Assembly (NCBI GenBank): GCA_025457845.1 | Contig: JALOTO010000010.1 | Coordinates: 1-18,576, forward strand | Length of the DNA stretch: 18,576 nt | From: Thermoplasmata archaeon | GTDB lineage: Archaea > Thermoplasmatota > Thermoplasmata > UBA10834 | Direction: 5' to 3' | Shown: in pieces, positions 1-8,022 of the stretch | Numbering within the stretch: position 1 is the stretch's first letter | Layout: each line of letters starts with the position of its first letter | Program-made: the position numbers and the translations under genes | The notes under the pieces: generated by a model | Database searches by the model: none | Told to the model about the DNA's origin: nothing | Seen by the model: only the letters and a program-made list of their open reading frames with translations

Positions 1-1044
1 GGGGTCAAGGTCGGCCACTGCACGATCATGGACGGCAGCGGGAAGCTCCACGAGGGGAAGGGGCCCGTGAGGACGGGAGTGACCGTCGTCATGCCGCATC
101 CTGGCAACCTCTTCGCCCAGCCCGTGAAGGGGGCCTACTTCGACCTGAACGGCTGCGGGGGCCTCGGCGGTGCCCTGCAGATACGGGAGTTCGGGATCAT
201 CGAGACCCCGATCTTCCTCACCAACACGATGTCGATGGGTGCCGTGGCACAGGCAGCGGTCAGGCACACTCTGAAGTCCAACCCGAGTTCTGGGATCACC
301 GACGACACATGCATACCCATAGTCTCGGAGTGCGACGACAGCTATCTGAACGATTCGAGGGGGCTTCACGTCCGCGAGGAGCACGTCGCCGCGGCCATAG
401 AATCCGCCGGGTCCGAGATGGTCGAGGAGGGCTCCGTAGGGGCCGGCACGGGTATGTCGGCGTACGACTTCAAGGGAGGGATCGGCACGTCGTCGAGGAA
501 GGTCACGACCCCGGCTGGGGACCACGTCGTCGGCGTCCTCGTGCTGGCGAACCACGGCGAGAGGTCGGACCTGCTCATAAGGGGAGTCCCCGTCGGACGG
601 TCCCTTGACACCCCGAACCCGAAGAGGAGGGAAAGCGGTTCGATAGTGATGATAGTCGCGACTGACGCCCCTGTCGACTCGCGCCAGCTCGGGAGGTTGG
701 CCAAGAGGGCGCCGCTCGGGCTGGCCCTCACGGGTTCGTGCGCCCACAGCGGGAGCGGTGACATCGTCATCGCATTCTCGACGGCGAACGTCCACAACAG
801 GTTCATCGGTGACCCCGTCCTTACTGACAAGCTCATGAGGGACGGTGACATGGACCGCGTCTTCAGGGCGACGGTCGACGCCACCGAGGAGGCCATCCTG
901 AACGCGCTCTTCAAGGCCGATACGATGACTGGACGGGACGACCATGTCGTCCCGGGCCTCCCGCTGGACGAGACCATAGGCCTACTGCGGGAACATGGTC
1001 TCGTGCACCGCAACGCCGAGGCCACAAGAGCAGACGGGAGATAG
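1..1044 (+). CDS. P1-family peptidase (DmpA-like, family S58), 5' partial
   Basis: Family members are N-terminal-nucleophile hydrolases that remove N-terminal residues from peptides, amides or esters, sometimes with D- or beta-amino acids; the best known is the L-aminopeptidase/D-esterase DmpA. The frame is open from base 1, and the residues before the first ATG (position 28) already match the family's GVKVGH start region, so the true start lies upstream of the window; 347 residues are visible. Diagnostic motifs are GPVRTGVT, LNGCGGLGG, ETPIFLTNT and GSGDIVIAFSTAN. In the last, the serine codon at 754-756 fits the nucleophile released by autocleavage of the preceding Gly-Ser bond. The protein should therefore mature into two chains and act in the cytoplasm, as no signal peptide can be judged. 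The next gene follows on the same strand after 63 bases, so the two may be cotranscribed. Family is confident; substrate is unknown. Confidence 0.9.
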   Translation, partial: GVKVGHCTIMDGSGKLHEGKGPVRTGVTVVMPHPGNLFAQPVKGAYFDLNGCGGLGGALQIREFGIIETPIFLTNTMSMGAVAQAAVRHTLKSNPSSGITDDTCIPIVSECDDSYLNDSRGLHVREEHVAAAIESAGSEMVEEGSVGAGTGMSAYDFKGGIGTSSRKVTTPAGDHVVGVLVLANHGERSDLLIRGVPVGRSLDTPNPKRRESGSIVMIVATDAPVDSRQLGRLAKRAPLGLALTGSCAHSGSGDIVIAFSTANVHNRFIGDPVLTDKLMRDGDMDRVFRATVDATEEAILNALFKADTMTGRDDHVVPGLPLDETIGLLREHGLVHRNAEATRADGR

Positions 1045-1107
1045 GTTTTTCAGGGTCGATTCCCATGGTCCCGCGTCGCCAGGCGCGACATCGGTGATGA
1101 GAGGGCC

Positions 1108-2325
1108 ATGACTCCCAAGGGCAAGGACGCGTTCGAGAAGGCCAGGCTGTCCGTCAAGAAGGCGGAGATAGAGAAGTTGGTCAAGGACCTCGTGAGGATC
1201 CCGAGCCACTCGAACGTCCCAACGAGGGAGAAGGAGGTCGCCCATTTCCTGCACGAGTTCCTCGAGGCCGAGGGGATCGAATCGAAGCTGAGGGACGCCG
1301 AGAAGGGCAGGCCGAACGTCATCGCCAGGATAGAGGGCACGGGAGGCGGCCGGAGCCTCATGCTGAACGGGCACACCGACACGGTCCCAGCCTACGAGAT
1401 GGACATAGCCCCGTTCACCCCGAAGGTGGAGGGCGGGAAGCTGTACGGACGGGGGTCCCTTGACATGAAGGGCGGGGTCGGCTCGATGGCAATGACCCTC
1501 GTCGCCTTCAGGCGCGCGAAGGTGCAGCTAGAGGGGGACCTCTTCCTGACCGCGGTCGTCGGGGAGGAGGAGAAGAGCGAGGGGACCGAGGACCTGGTCC
1601 TCAAGGGGCCCAGGGCGGACATGGCGATCGTCGGCGAGCCCACGGACCTCGAGATACAGCCCACGCACCGCGGCCTCGAATGGCTCGACGTCCACTTCTA
1701 CGGCAAGGCCGCTCACGGTGGCCAGGCGGAGCGCGGGGTCAATGCGATCTCCAAGGCCGCGAAGTTCGTCAACGCCCTCGAGGCGGACCTGCTCCCCAGG
1801 ATACGTGAGAGGAAGAGCAAGCACACCCTCCCTCCGACGCTCAACCTGGGCGTCATCAGAGGGGGACAGCAGCCGAGCGCCGTGGCCGACCACTGCGTCA
1901 TAAAGCTAGACAGGAGATGGACCCCGGAGGAGACCCTGGACCAGGTGTTCGGGGAGATATATGCGGTCTTCGACGCCATCAAGAAGGACGACCCTGAGTT
2001 CAAGGCCGAGCTCAAGCGGGACCCGACCAACATGAAGTCGATGACCCATGTCCCCAACGTGGTCCTGAGGAGCCACCCCGTCGTGAGGTCGCTGGAGAAG
2101 GCCGTGGCGGAGGTCACGCGCGAACCGGCGAGACTCGCGAGCTTCTGGGGGTGGACGGACGCCGCCCTCCTCACTCACTTCGCGAAGATGCCGAGCGTCA
2201 TATTCGGTCCCGGGGGCGCAGGCGCGCACTCGCGCGTCGAGTATGTCCTGACCGACGACCTCGCCAAGTGCACGCAGGTCTACACGAAGGTCGCTTTGGA
2301 CATCTGCAACCGCCGCAAGGAGTGA
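1108..2325 (+). CDS. M20-family metallopeptidase/deacylase (ArgE/DapE/CPG2-like)
   Basis: This is a 405-residue, probably di-zinc, amidohydrolase that would release an amino acid from an N-acyl amino acid or small peptide. All expected ligands are visible: His89 and Asp91 (NGHTD), Asp119 (GRGSLDMKGG), catalytic Glu153 followed by metal ligand Glu154 (GEEE), Glu177 (GEPTD) and His374 (GAHSRVE). The lid/dimerisation domain sits in the middle, from about residue 190 to 310 (starts near GKAAHGG). The ATG at 1108 is preceded by GGTGAT at 1093-1098, a good archaeal Shine-Dalgarno site. Names such as acetylornithine deacetylase or succinyl-diaminopimelate desuccinylase are often given to this family, but nothing here fixes the substrate. 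A DapE-like role is imaginable because a DapF-family gene lies 1.7 kb away. The gene ends three bases from the convergent D-aminoacylase gene. Confidence 0.92.
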   Translation: MTPKGKDAFEKARLSVKKAEIEKLVKDLVRIPSHSNVPTREKEVAHFLHEFLEAEGIESKLRDAEKGRPNVIARIEGTGGGRSLMLNGHTDTVPAYEMDIAPFTPKVEGGKLYGRGSLDMKGGVGSMAMTLVAFRRAKVQLEGDLFLTAVVGEEEKSEGTEDLVLKGPRADMAIVGEPTDLEIQPTHRGLEWLDVHFYGKAAHGGQAERGVNAISKAAKFVNALEADLLPRIRERKSKHTLPPTLNLGVIRGGQQPSAVADHCVIKLDRRWTPEETLDQVFGEIYAVFDAIKKDDPEFKAELKRDPTNMKSMTHVPNVVLRSHPVVRSLEKAVAEVTREPARLASFWGWTDAALLTHFAKMPSVIFGPGGAGAHSRVEYVLTDDLAKCTQVYTKVALDICNRRKE

Positions 2326-2328
2326 CGG

Positions 2329-3939
2329 TCAGACCTCCGCGGGAACATGCCGCAGGATCTGGCCAGCCCGCTCCTTCGTGTGCTCGCCGTCCTTGACGGT
2401 GAGCTGGCCGTTGACGAGGACGTGACGGATGCCTTCTGGATACCTGTGGGAGTCCTCGAAGGTCGCCACATCGCGGACCGTCCGCGGGTCGAAGATGACT
2501 ATGTCCGCGAACATCCCCTTCGCGAGGACCCCTCGGTCCCTGAGTCCCATCCTCTCCGCGGGGATGGAGGTCATCTTCCTCACCGCTGCCTCGAGGGAGA
2601 TGACGCGCTTCTCGAAGACGTATCTCCTGAGGACCCTCGGGAACGTGCCGTACGACCTGGGGTGAGTCGCCGAGTGCCCCGTCGGGCCATAGGGGGCCTC
2701 TGATTCTCCATCCGAACCTATGCATGATACCGGATGCTGGATCACCCTGATGACATCGTCCTCCGACATCTCGTGGAAGACTGCTCCGATGCTCATCTCT
2801 TCGTCTATCAGGAGATCTAGGGCCGTCTCCGCGGGGTCCTTCCCGAGCTCCGTCGCCACATCCGACACGGACCGGTTCTCGAACCTCTTGTTCCGTTCCT
2901 GCGTGAAAGAGCCAACGACGATGTCCCCCCACCCGTCCTCGAAGACCGTGTTCTCCCAGTCCGTGAGGGGGTCCTCCCACTCTCTCTTTATCCTCTCTCG
3001 TGTGGGGCCGTCCTTGATCCTGGCTATGACTGTGTCCTTGTCCCCGACCCTGGCCCACGGGGGCAGGAGGACGTCCAATCCTGTGCTGGAGGCGGTGTAT
3101 GGGTAGACGTCCATGGCGACATCCACTCCCGAAGCCCGCGCCTCGTCTATCATCTGCAGGGTGGTGTTGACAAGGCCCCAGTTCCTCCTCCCGCAGACCT
3201 TGTGATGGGATATCTGGACTCGGGAGCCCGACTCCTTGCCGATCCTTATGGCCTCCGCGACTGCGGCCACCAGGTTTCGCCCTTCGTTCCGAATGTGGCT
3301 CGCATAGAACCCGCCCATAACAGCCGAGGTCCTGGCAAGGGATATGATCTCTTCTGTAGTGGCATAGCACCCCGGCGCGTAGATGAGACCGGTGGACAGG
3401 CCGAACGCCCCCTGGCTCATCGCCTCCTTCAGCAGCTCGTTCATCCGGCCCAGCTGATCGTCAGTCGGCGCCGCGTCGCCCATCCCCAGCACCGCCCTCC
3501 GCAGGGTGTCAGCGCCGACGAGGGTGGCCACGTTGACCGATGTCCTGAGGTCCGCGAGCCTCAGGAAGTATTCGTCCAGGGAGGACCAGTCGAGAGTGAC
3601 CCCGAGCTGTTCCGCGCTCCGCATCTCTGTTTCGCGCGCGGCGCCGATCATCGGGGCGGCGGACCCACCGCAGTTCCCGAGCAGTTCCGTCGTCACTCCC
3701 TGGCGTATCTTGCTCTCCGCCAGCGGGCAGCATAGTAGGTAGAGGTCGGAGTGTGTGTGGATGTCGATGAAACCGGGGCAGACAACGAGCCCACGTGCCT
3801 CGATGACCATGGCGCCCTTCCCTTCGCCCTCCCGGTAGATCCCCGCAATCCTAGTCCCGTCGACCGCGACGTCCCTCGACAGGCCGGGACCACCGGTCCC
3901 GTCCACGACGGTCCCGCCTCTGATCAACAGTTCGTGCAT
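2329..3939 (-). CDS. N-acyl-D-amino-acid deacylase (D-aminoacylase, amidohydrolase superfamily)
   Basis: The 536-residue protein should hydrolyse N-acyl-D-amino acids to D-amino acid plus carboxylate in the cytoplasm. It begins with the small beta-domain typical of the family (LLIRGGTVVDGTG), then has the HxH metal pair His61/His63 (FIDIHTHSD), bridging Cys90 (LLGNCGG), His215 (YASHIRNEG), His245 with Lys247 (ISHHK), and Asp410 (IGSDGE). The order and spacing of the first six resemble the Alcaligenes enzyme. The C-terminal GMFADIVIFDP stretch returns to the beta-domain. The frame stays open for another 244 codons upstream, but that part lies opposite the DapF-like gene and lacks family similarity, so I start at the ATG ending the MHELLIRGG match. 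It shares a short divergent promoter region with the DapF-like gene. Substrate class is confident; the preferred side chain is not known. Confidence 0.92.
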   Translation of the reverse strand: MHELLIRGGTVVDGTGGPGLSRDVAVDGTRIAGIYREGEGKGAMVIEARGLVVCPGFIDIHTHSDLYLLCCPLAESKIRQGVTTELLGNCGGSAAPMIGAARETEMRSAEQLGVTLDWSSLDEYFLRLADLRTSVNVATLVGADTLRRAVLGMGDAAPTDDQLGRMNELLKEAMSQGAFGLSTGLIYAPGCYATTEEIISLARTSAVMGGFYASHIRNEGRNLVAAVAEAIRIGKESGSRVQISHHKVCGRRNWGLVNTTLQMIDEARASGVDVAMDVYPYTASSTGLDVLLPPWARVGDKDTVIARIKDGPTRERIKREWEDPLTDWENTVFEDGWGDIVVGSFTQERNKRFENRSVSDVATELGKDPAETALDLLIDEEMSIGAVFHEMSEDDVIRVIQHPVSCIGSDGESEAPYGPTGHSATHPRSYGTFPRVLRRYVFEKRVISLEAAVRKMTSIPAERMGLRDRGVLAKGMFADIVIFDPRTVRDVATFEDSHRYPEGIRHVLVNGQLTVKDGEHTKERAGQILRHVPAEV

Positions 3940-4063
3940 GGCTGCACCATACCGCCGTCCTGGAGAGAATACGAGGCCGGCGTCGAGTGAATCCCGTTCG
4001 ATGATATTAAACGGTTTGTCGGCGCGGAAAGGTATTTCGGTGTCGTTCGCCCTGCAGTGGTCG
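3940..4063. promoter_or_regulatory. Divergent promoter region, D-aminoacylase / dapF-like gene
   Basis: This is a 124-base spacer between two genes reading outwards. The only AT-rich patch is GATATTAAAC at 4003-4012. Read on the minus strand it gives TTTAATATC, a fair archaeal TATA box that would start transcription near 3980 and leave a leader of about 40 bases for the D-aminoacylase. The same patch could serve dapF on the plus strand, with a start near 4035. Neither gene has a strong Shine-Dalgarno site here. Confidence 0.4.
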
Positions 4064-4924
4064 ATGGAACGCGACATCACTTTCCTCAAGTACCAGGGAT
4101 GCGGGAACGATTTCATCCTAAAGGATGAGCTCGACGGAAGGACCACTCCGGATGCCGAGAGGAGCCTCCTGGCAAAGAAGCTCTGGGACAGGCACTTCTG
4201 GGTCGGTTCGGACGGCATACTCTTCGTGGAGGGCGCGGACGGTGTCGACGGCTCGATGCGCCTCTTCGAGCCTGCCGGGAACGAAGCGGACATGTGCGGG
4301 AACGGGCTGAGATGCGTCGCCGCGTTCCTCATGAAGAAGCTCGGGAAGGACGAGGTGGATGTCCTCACGAGGGACGGCGTGAAACACATCGTGAGAAGAG
4401 GGGAGGAGTTCACGGTGGACATGGGGCCCGTGAGGACGAGACGCCAGGACCTCGCGAAGTACGTCACGGATGCGGGCGCGCCTGACGACTCAATGTTGCG
4501 TTTCCCCGTGACGATCGCGGGAGCCCCGACGATGGCCTCGATACTGAACACGGGTGAACCGCACATCGTCGCTGTGACCGGGGACCTCGAAGGCGCGGAC
4601 ATGGAGGCCATAGGCACCGAGGTCAACGCCGACCGGCGCCGGTTCCCCGAGTACGTTAACATCAACCTCATGAAGGTGCAAGGGCCACACGAGATCGCGG
4701 TCAGGACCTACGAGAGGGGTGTCTTCAAGGAGACCCTGGCGTGCGGGACGGGCACAACGGCGTGCGCGTCCGCCGCCGTGATGCTCGGCCTGGTCGCTCC
4801 CGGCCCTGTCACGGTCCACGCAAGGGGTGGTGACCTCACAATCGAGCTACACCCCGACGACCGGGCATCGATGACCGGCCCCGCGGTAGAAGTGTACGAG
4901 GGGCGGGTCAGGATAAAGGTCTGA
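4064..4924 (+). CDS. dapF: Diaminopimelate epimerase family protein (DapF-like)
   Basis: This is a 286-residue cofactor-independent two-cysteine epimerase. Both catalytic cysteines are visible: Cys78 in DMCGNGLRC and Cys227 in LACGTGTTA. The start motif KYQGCGNDF, the YERG segment (Glu217/Arg218) and Asn199 match DapF, which interconverts LL- and meso-diaminopimelate for lysine synthesis. Two positions that are Asn in Haemophilus DapF (64 and 157, which help hold the distal end of the substrate) appear as Glu69 (FEPAGN) and Glu165 (NTGEPH), so the substrate could differ; this alignment is by eye. I chose the ATG at 4064 because it gives the short N-terminus usual for the family. A GTG at 4040 behind GGAAAGGT is an in-frame alternative. 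It lies among D-aminoacylase and amidohydrolase genes, where a D/L amino acid epimerase would also make sense. Confidence 0.85.
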   Translation: MERDITFLKYQGCGNDFILKDELDGRTTPDAERSLLAKKLWDRHFWVGSDGILFVEGADGVDGSMRLFEPAGNEADMCGNGLRCVAAFLMKKLGKDEVDVLTRDGVKHIVRRGEEFTVDMGPVRTRRQDLAKYVTDAGAPDDSMLRFPVTIAGAPTMASILNTGEPHIVAVTGDLEGADMEAIGTEVNADRRRFPEYVNINLMKVQGPHEIAVRTYERGVFKETLACGTGTTACASAAVMLGLVAPGPVTVHARGGDLTIELHPDDRASMTGPAVEVYEGRVRIKV

Positions 4925-4957
4925 CCACGCCGTTCGTGAGAGGTTTGTCGGAATCAA

Positions 4958-6310
4958 TCAGCCGCTCTTCATCTTCTTCAGGACTTCCTCGGCCGCCGCA
5001 AGGGTCCGCTCCACGTCGTCAGCCGTGTGCTCAGTGCAGGTGTAGAGGGGCTTGTCCGGGTGGAAGTGCAGCCCCCTCGCCATGAGGCCGTAGTCGAACC
5101 TCTGCCTGAGCTTCGAGTCGCACTTGGCCGCATCCCTGTAGGAGGATATCCGTCCCTTAGTGAAGACGATGTTGAACGTGGACCCGGGGCCTATCGCCTT
5201 CGCGTCGAAACCGTTCCTCGAGAAGAGGTCGTTGAGCCCGTTGCGTATCTTGTCCGTGGTCCCGTTGAGAGCCTTGTAGGTCCCAGGCTGTTCCAGGACA
5301 CCGATGGTCGCCATGCCTGCCGCGAGGACCGTCGGGTGCCCGTTGAACGTCCCGCCGTGGAAGACCCTCTGGTCCTTCGGTGTCGTCACGGGGTTGCACG
5401 CGTCCATTATCTCCTTCTTGCCGAGGAACGCGCCGCACGGGAACCCGCCGCCTATGATCTTACCAAGGGCCATCATGTCGGGGTAGACCCCGAAGTCGGT
5501 GCACGCGCCGCCGAGCTTGTCCATCCTGAAGCCGGACATGACCTCGTCGAAGATGAGGACTATGCCCAGCTCCTGGGTGACCTCCCTGACAGCCTTGAGG
5601 AACTCGATGCTCGGGACGACGAAGCCCCTCTGCACCGGCTCCATGATCACCGCGGCGAGCTCCTCCTTGTGCTGTCTTATGAGCTTCACGGTGTTCTCGA
5701 TGTCGTTGTAGGGGAGGACGACCACGTTCTTCAGGGTCGCGTCAGGCGTCCCGAACGAGCCCGGGACGTTCGTCGGTGCGTTGGCCGGGCCCGCCTTGTC
5801 GACCGCGGGCGCCAAGCTGACAAGGACCTCATCGTAGGAGCCGTGATACGCCCCCTCGAACTTGGCTATCTTGCCGCGCTTCTTCATCCCCTTGCAGATC
5901 CTCAGGGTGTGGAGGGTGGCCTCCAGCCCAGAGTTGGTGTACCTGACGGAGTCGGCGAACGGGAAGATGGACTTCAGCTTCTTCGCCATCCCCGCCTCGA
6001 GCTCGTGCGGGGCCCCGAATATCAGGGTGCCGTCCTTATCCATCTGGTTCCTGATGGCCGCGTTCACCTTCGGATGGCCGTGGCCGAGTATCAGCGGGCC
6101 GAAGCACAGCATGTAATCGATGTACTCGTTCCCGTCGAGGTCCCAGAGGTGCCCGCCCTTGGCCTTGTTGGAGTAGACGGGGTATGGCGAGTAGAACTTC
6201 ACGTTCCCGGTGACCCCTCCGGGCAGATGCTTCGATGCCTCGAGGAACCACGCCTCGCTCTTCTTGGTCCTCGCCTTGTACTCCGCTATCGGGTCCCATG
6301 TGCCGGCCAT
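4958..6310 (-). CDS. Class III (PLP) aminotransferase, glutamate-1-semialdehyde aminomutase / beta-transaminase type
   Basis: This 450-residue fold-type I PLP enzyme is the last gene of the six-gene minus-strand operon. Lys284 in LGKIIGGG is the expected Schiff-base lysine; Asp255 (IFDEVMSGFR) should pair with the pyridine nitrogen; Asn126-Ser127-Gly128, Tyr155-His156 and Thr321 (GGTFNGHP) fit cofactor binding. It resembles HemL overall, but the N-terminal PGG-T--V-FY-P-P pattern (residues 30-44) recalls beta-amino-acid aminotransferases such as the beta-phenylalanine enzyme, although the carboxylate-binding Arg of that enzyme appears replaced by Gly35. There are no heme-synthesis genes nearby. 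Its neighbours are a CoA-transferase and a thiolase, and a lysine 2,3-aminomutase diverges from the operon, so I infer transamination of beta-lysine or another beta-amino acid. The ATG is four bases after the upstream gene, with GGGTGA as ribosome site. Family is certain; substrate is inferred. Confidence 0.88.
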   Translation of the reverse strand: MAGTWDPIAEYKARTKKSEAWFLEASKHLPGGVTGNVKFYSPYPVYSNKAKGGHLWDLDGNEYIDYMLCFGPLILGHGHPKVNAAIRNQMDKDGTLIFGAPHELEAGMAKKLKSIFPFADSVRYTNSGLEATLHTLRICKGMKKRGKIAKFEGAYHGSYDEVLVSLAPAVDKAGPANAPTNVPGSFGTPDATLKNVVVLPYNDIENTVKLIRQHKEELAAVIMEPVQRGFVVPSIEFLKAVREVTQELGIVLIFDEVMSGFRMDKLGGACTDFGVYPDMMALGKIIGGGFPCGAFLGKKEIMDACNPVTTPKDQRVFHGGTFNGHPTVLAAGMATIGVLEQPGTYKALNGTTDKIRNGLNDLFSRNGFDAKAIGPGSTFNIVFTKGRISSYRDAAKCDSKLRQRFDYGLMARGLHFHPDKPLYTCTEHTADDVERTLAAAEEVLKKMKSG

Positions 6311-6314
6311 TCGC

Positions 6315-7076
6315 TCACCCGAGGTATATCTTCGTGGGGTCCAGCGACCTGAGCGTCAGGACCTCCTTCTCCGTCGGCGGTGGCGTCTGCTCCACCTTCG
6401 CGGCGACCTTCAGGGGCCATGGGGTGTTCTCCTGGACCTTCTCAAGGGTCACACCAGGGTGAAGCGACGTCAGCATCATCTCGCCCGTCGCCTCGTCGAA
6501 CTTCATCGTGCACAGGTTGGTGATGACCGCGTACGGTCCGCCCCCTTGGAGCTTGAGCGCCTTCCAGGCCTGCTTCCCGTCGAGGAACCCCGGGCTCGTC
6601 TTGAAGTCGACCTTCTCTACGAACCTGCGCTTCTCGTGGGGCGTTATGACGATGATCTTCTTCACGTTCGACGCGATGTCGCACGCGCCGCCGCTCCCCG
6701 GGAGCCTCACCTTCGGTGTCTTGTATTGGCCGATGACGGTCGAGTTGATGTTCCCGTACTTGTCGATCTGAGCGCCCCCGAGGAAGCCCACGTCGATCTT
6801 ACCCCCCTGGAGGTAGTAAGCGAACTGCTCGTACATCGAGCAGACGCTCTTCGCACCGGTGACGAGGCACGGGTCCCCGATGGACAGGGGCATCCTGCTG
6901 GGGTTGGAGCCGACCGCACCGGATTCGTAGACCATGTTCAGGCCAGGGGCCTGCAGCTTCTTCGCCAGGTTCGCAGCGAGGTTCGGGATACCGACACCGA
7001 CGAGGACGGACTCCTTGTCCTTGAGCTCCCTTGCCGCAACGACGACCATCAGCTCGCTTGGTGAAACGTCTATCAT
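6315..7076 (-). CDS. CoA-transferase subunit B (glutaconate CoA-transferase GctB type)
   Basis: This 253-residue beta subunit belongs to a family I CoA-transferase. It matches Acidaminococcus GctB in GGAQIDKYGNINST, GSGGACDIAS and HEKRRF--KVDF-TSPGFLDG. Glu51 in VYESGAVG aligns with the catalytic GctB Glu54, which forms the glutamyl-CoA thioester. The related ring-cleaving hydrolase IpdAB lacks this Glu, so a true transferase is favoured, although the C-terminal SLHPGVT stretch also looks IpdB-like. It would pair with the subunit encoded just upstream and move CoA from a donor such as acetyl-CoA onto a carboxylic acid, here perhaps a 3-oxo acid made by the neighbouring aminotransferase. A GGAGGG site precedes the ATG, 13 bases after the subunit A stop. 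It ends four bases before the aminotransferase start. Confidence 0.9.
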   Translation of the reverse strand: MIDVSPSELMVVVAARELKDKESVLVGVGIPNLAANLAKKLQAPGLNMVYESGAVGSNPSRMPLSIGDPCLVTGAKSVCSMYEQFAYYLQGGKIDVGFLGGAQIDKYGNINSTVIGQYKTPKVRLPGSGGACDIASNVKKIIVITPHEKRRFVEKVDFKTSPGFLDGKQAWKALKLQGGGPYAVITNLCTMKFDEATGEMMLTSLHPGVTLEKVQENTPWPLKVAAKVEQTPPPTEKEVLTLRSLDPTKIYLG

Positions 7077-7089
7077 GTCTTTTCCCTCC

Positions 7090-8007
7090 TCACACGCTCC
7101 CGTAGCTGACCGGGGTGCTGTATGCGGCCCTCGGGAGCAGCTTCAGGACCTTCTCCGCCGTGAGCTTCTTCATGTACGCCTGACGGTCCTCGACGCCATA
7201 CACCCATTCCTGCATCCACTTCATGGTGGTGTCGTGCTCCTTGGTGACGTCGTCCCACTGCATGTAGAACTCGTTGTCCCTGTCGTAGTAGCCCTGCGTG
7301 TATGACGGGTGGGCGCACCATGGTTCGTGGACGACCGCGTGGACGGCGAAGTCGGGTATGAGAGTCCTGTTCGGGTCGGACCTTATGACGTCCTCGCCGA
7401 CGATCTCCTCACAGGAGATGATGACCTTCTTCGATGCGAACGCGGCGTCCTTCTGCTCACCTATTATGCCCCAGATGTGGGCGTTGCCGTTGACATCCGC
7501 CCTCTGGACATGGACGACCGCGACATCGGGGTTCAGAGGAGGGACGACCATGATGTCGTCACCCGTGTACGGGTCCTTGACGGTCTTGATGTTGGGGTTG
7601 AAAGGCGGCAGGTCGGACCCCTTGTTGGTCCTCATCGGCAGGAACGGCATGTTCGTCGCGCCTGCGAACAGCCTCCCCGACAGCCCGAAGTGAGTGTACT
7701 CGTCGATCTCGATCGGCTTGGGCTGCCCCTTCTCGAGCGCACGCCTGAAGCACCTGAGGGAGCCCACGCCGGGGTTGCCCGCGTAGCTGAACACTACCTT
7801 CTTGCCGCAGCCCGCGGCGATCATCTGGTCGTATATGATGTCCGGGGTCGCCCTGGCAAGGGTGAGGTCCTTCCTGCCCTGCCTTATGATCTCATGCCCT
7901 GCTGCGAACGGGATCATGTGGGTGAATCCCGCCAGGTAGACGGTGTCGCCGTCCTTGACGTGCTTCGCCACCGCTTCCTTCATGCTCATCAGTTTGCTGC
8001 TGTCCAT
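7090..8007 (-). CDS. CoA-transferase subunit A (glutaconate CoA-transferase GctA type)
   Basis: This 305-residue alpha subunit matches GctA in overall length (about 320) and in AGFTHMIPFAA near residue 26, LPFLP-type MPFLPMRTNKGS near 120, DVAVVHVQRAD--GNAHIWG at 161-180, ISCEEIVGEDVIR at 197-209, and AHPSYTQGYYDRDNEF at 232-247. These frame the CoA and acyl binding sites shared with subunit B. In the operon it follows the DUF35 gene by 15 bases, with GGGAGTGATG as ribosome site. The A and B subunits are separate genes in the usual order. The acid substrate cannot be read from sequence; the context (aminotransferase, thiolase) suggests a beta-keto acid. An IpdA-like hydrolase role is the main alternative but is disfavoured by the catalytic Glu in subunit B. 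Confidence 0.9.
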   Translation of the reverse strand: MDSSKLMSMKEAVAKHVKDGDTVYLAGFTHMIPFAAGHEIIRQGRKDLTLARATPDIIYDQMIAAGCGKKVVFSYAGNPGVGSLRCFRRALEKGQPKPIEIDEYTHFGLSGRLFAGATNMPFLPMRTNKGSDLPPFNPNIKTVKDPYTGDDIMVVPPLNPDVAVVHVQRADVNGNAHIWGIIGEQKDAAFASKKVIISCEEIVGEDVIRSDPNRTLIPDFAVHAVVHEPWCAHPSYTQGYYDRDNEFYMQWDDVTKEHDTTMKWMQEWVYGVEDRQAYMKKLTAEKVLKLLPRAAYSTPVSYGSV

Positions 8008-8022
8008 CCTGCATCACTCCCT

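Noticed and set aside
3940..4671. 244-codon upstream extension of the D-aminoacylase frame
   Set aside because: It lies opposite the DapF-like gene, has no family similarity, and the normal family N-terminus begins at the ATG ending at 3939.
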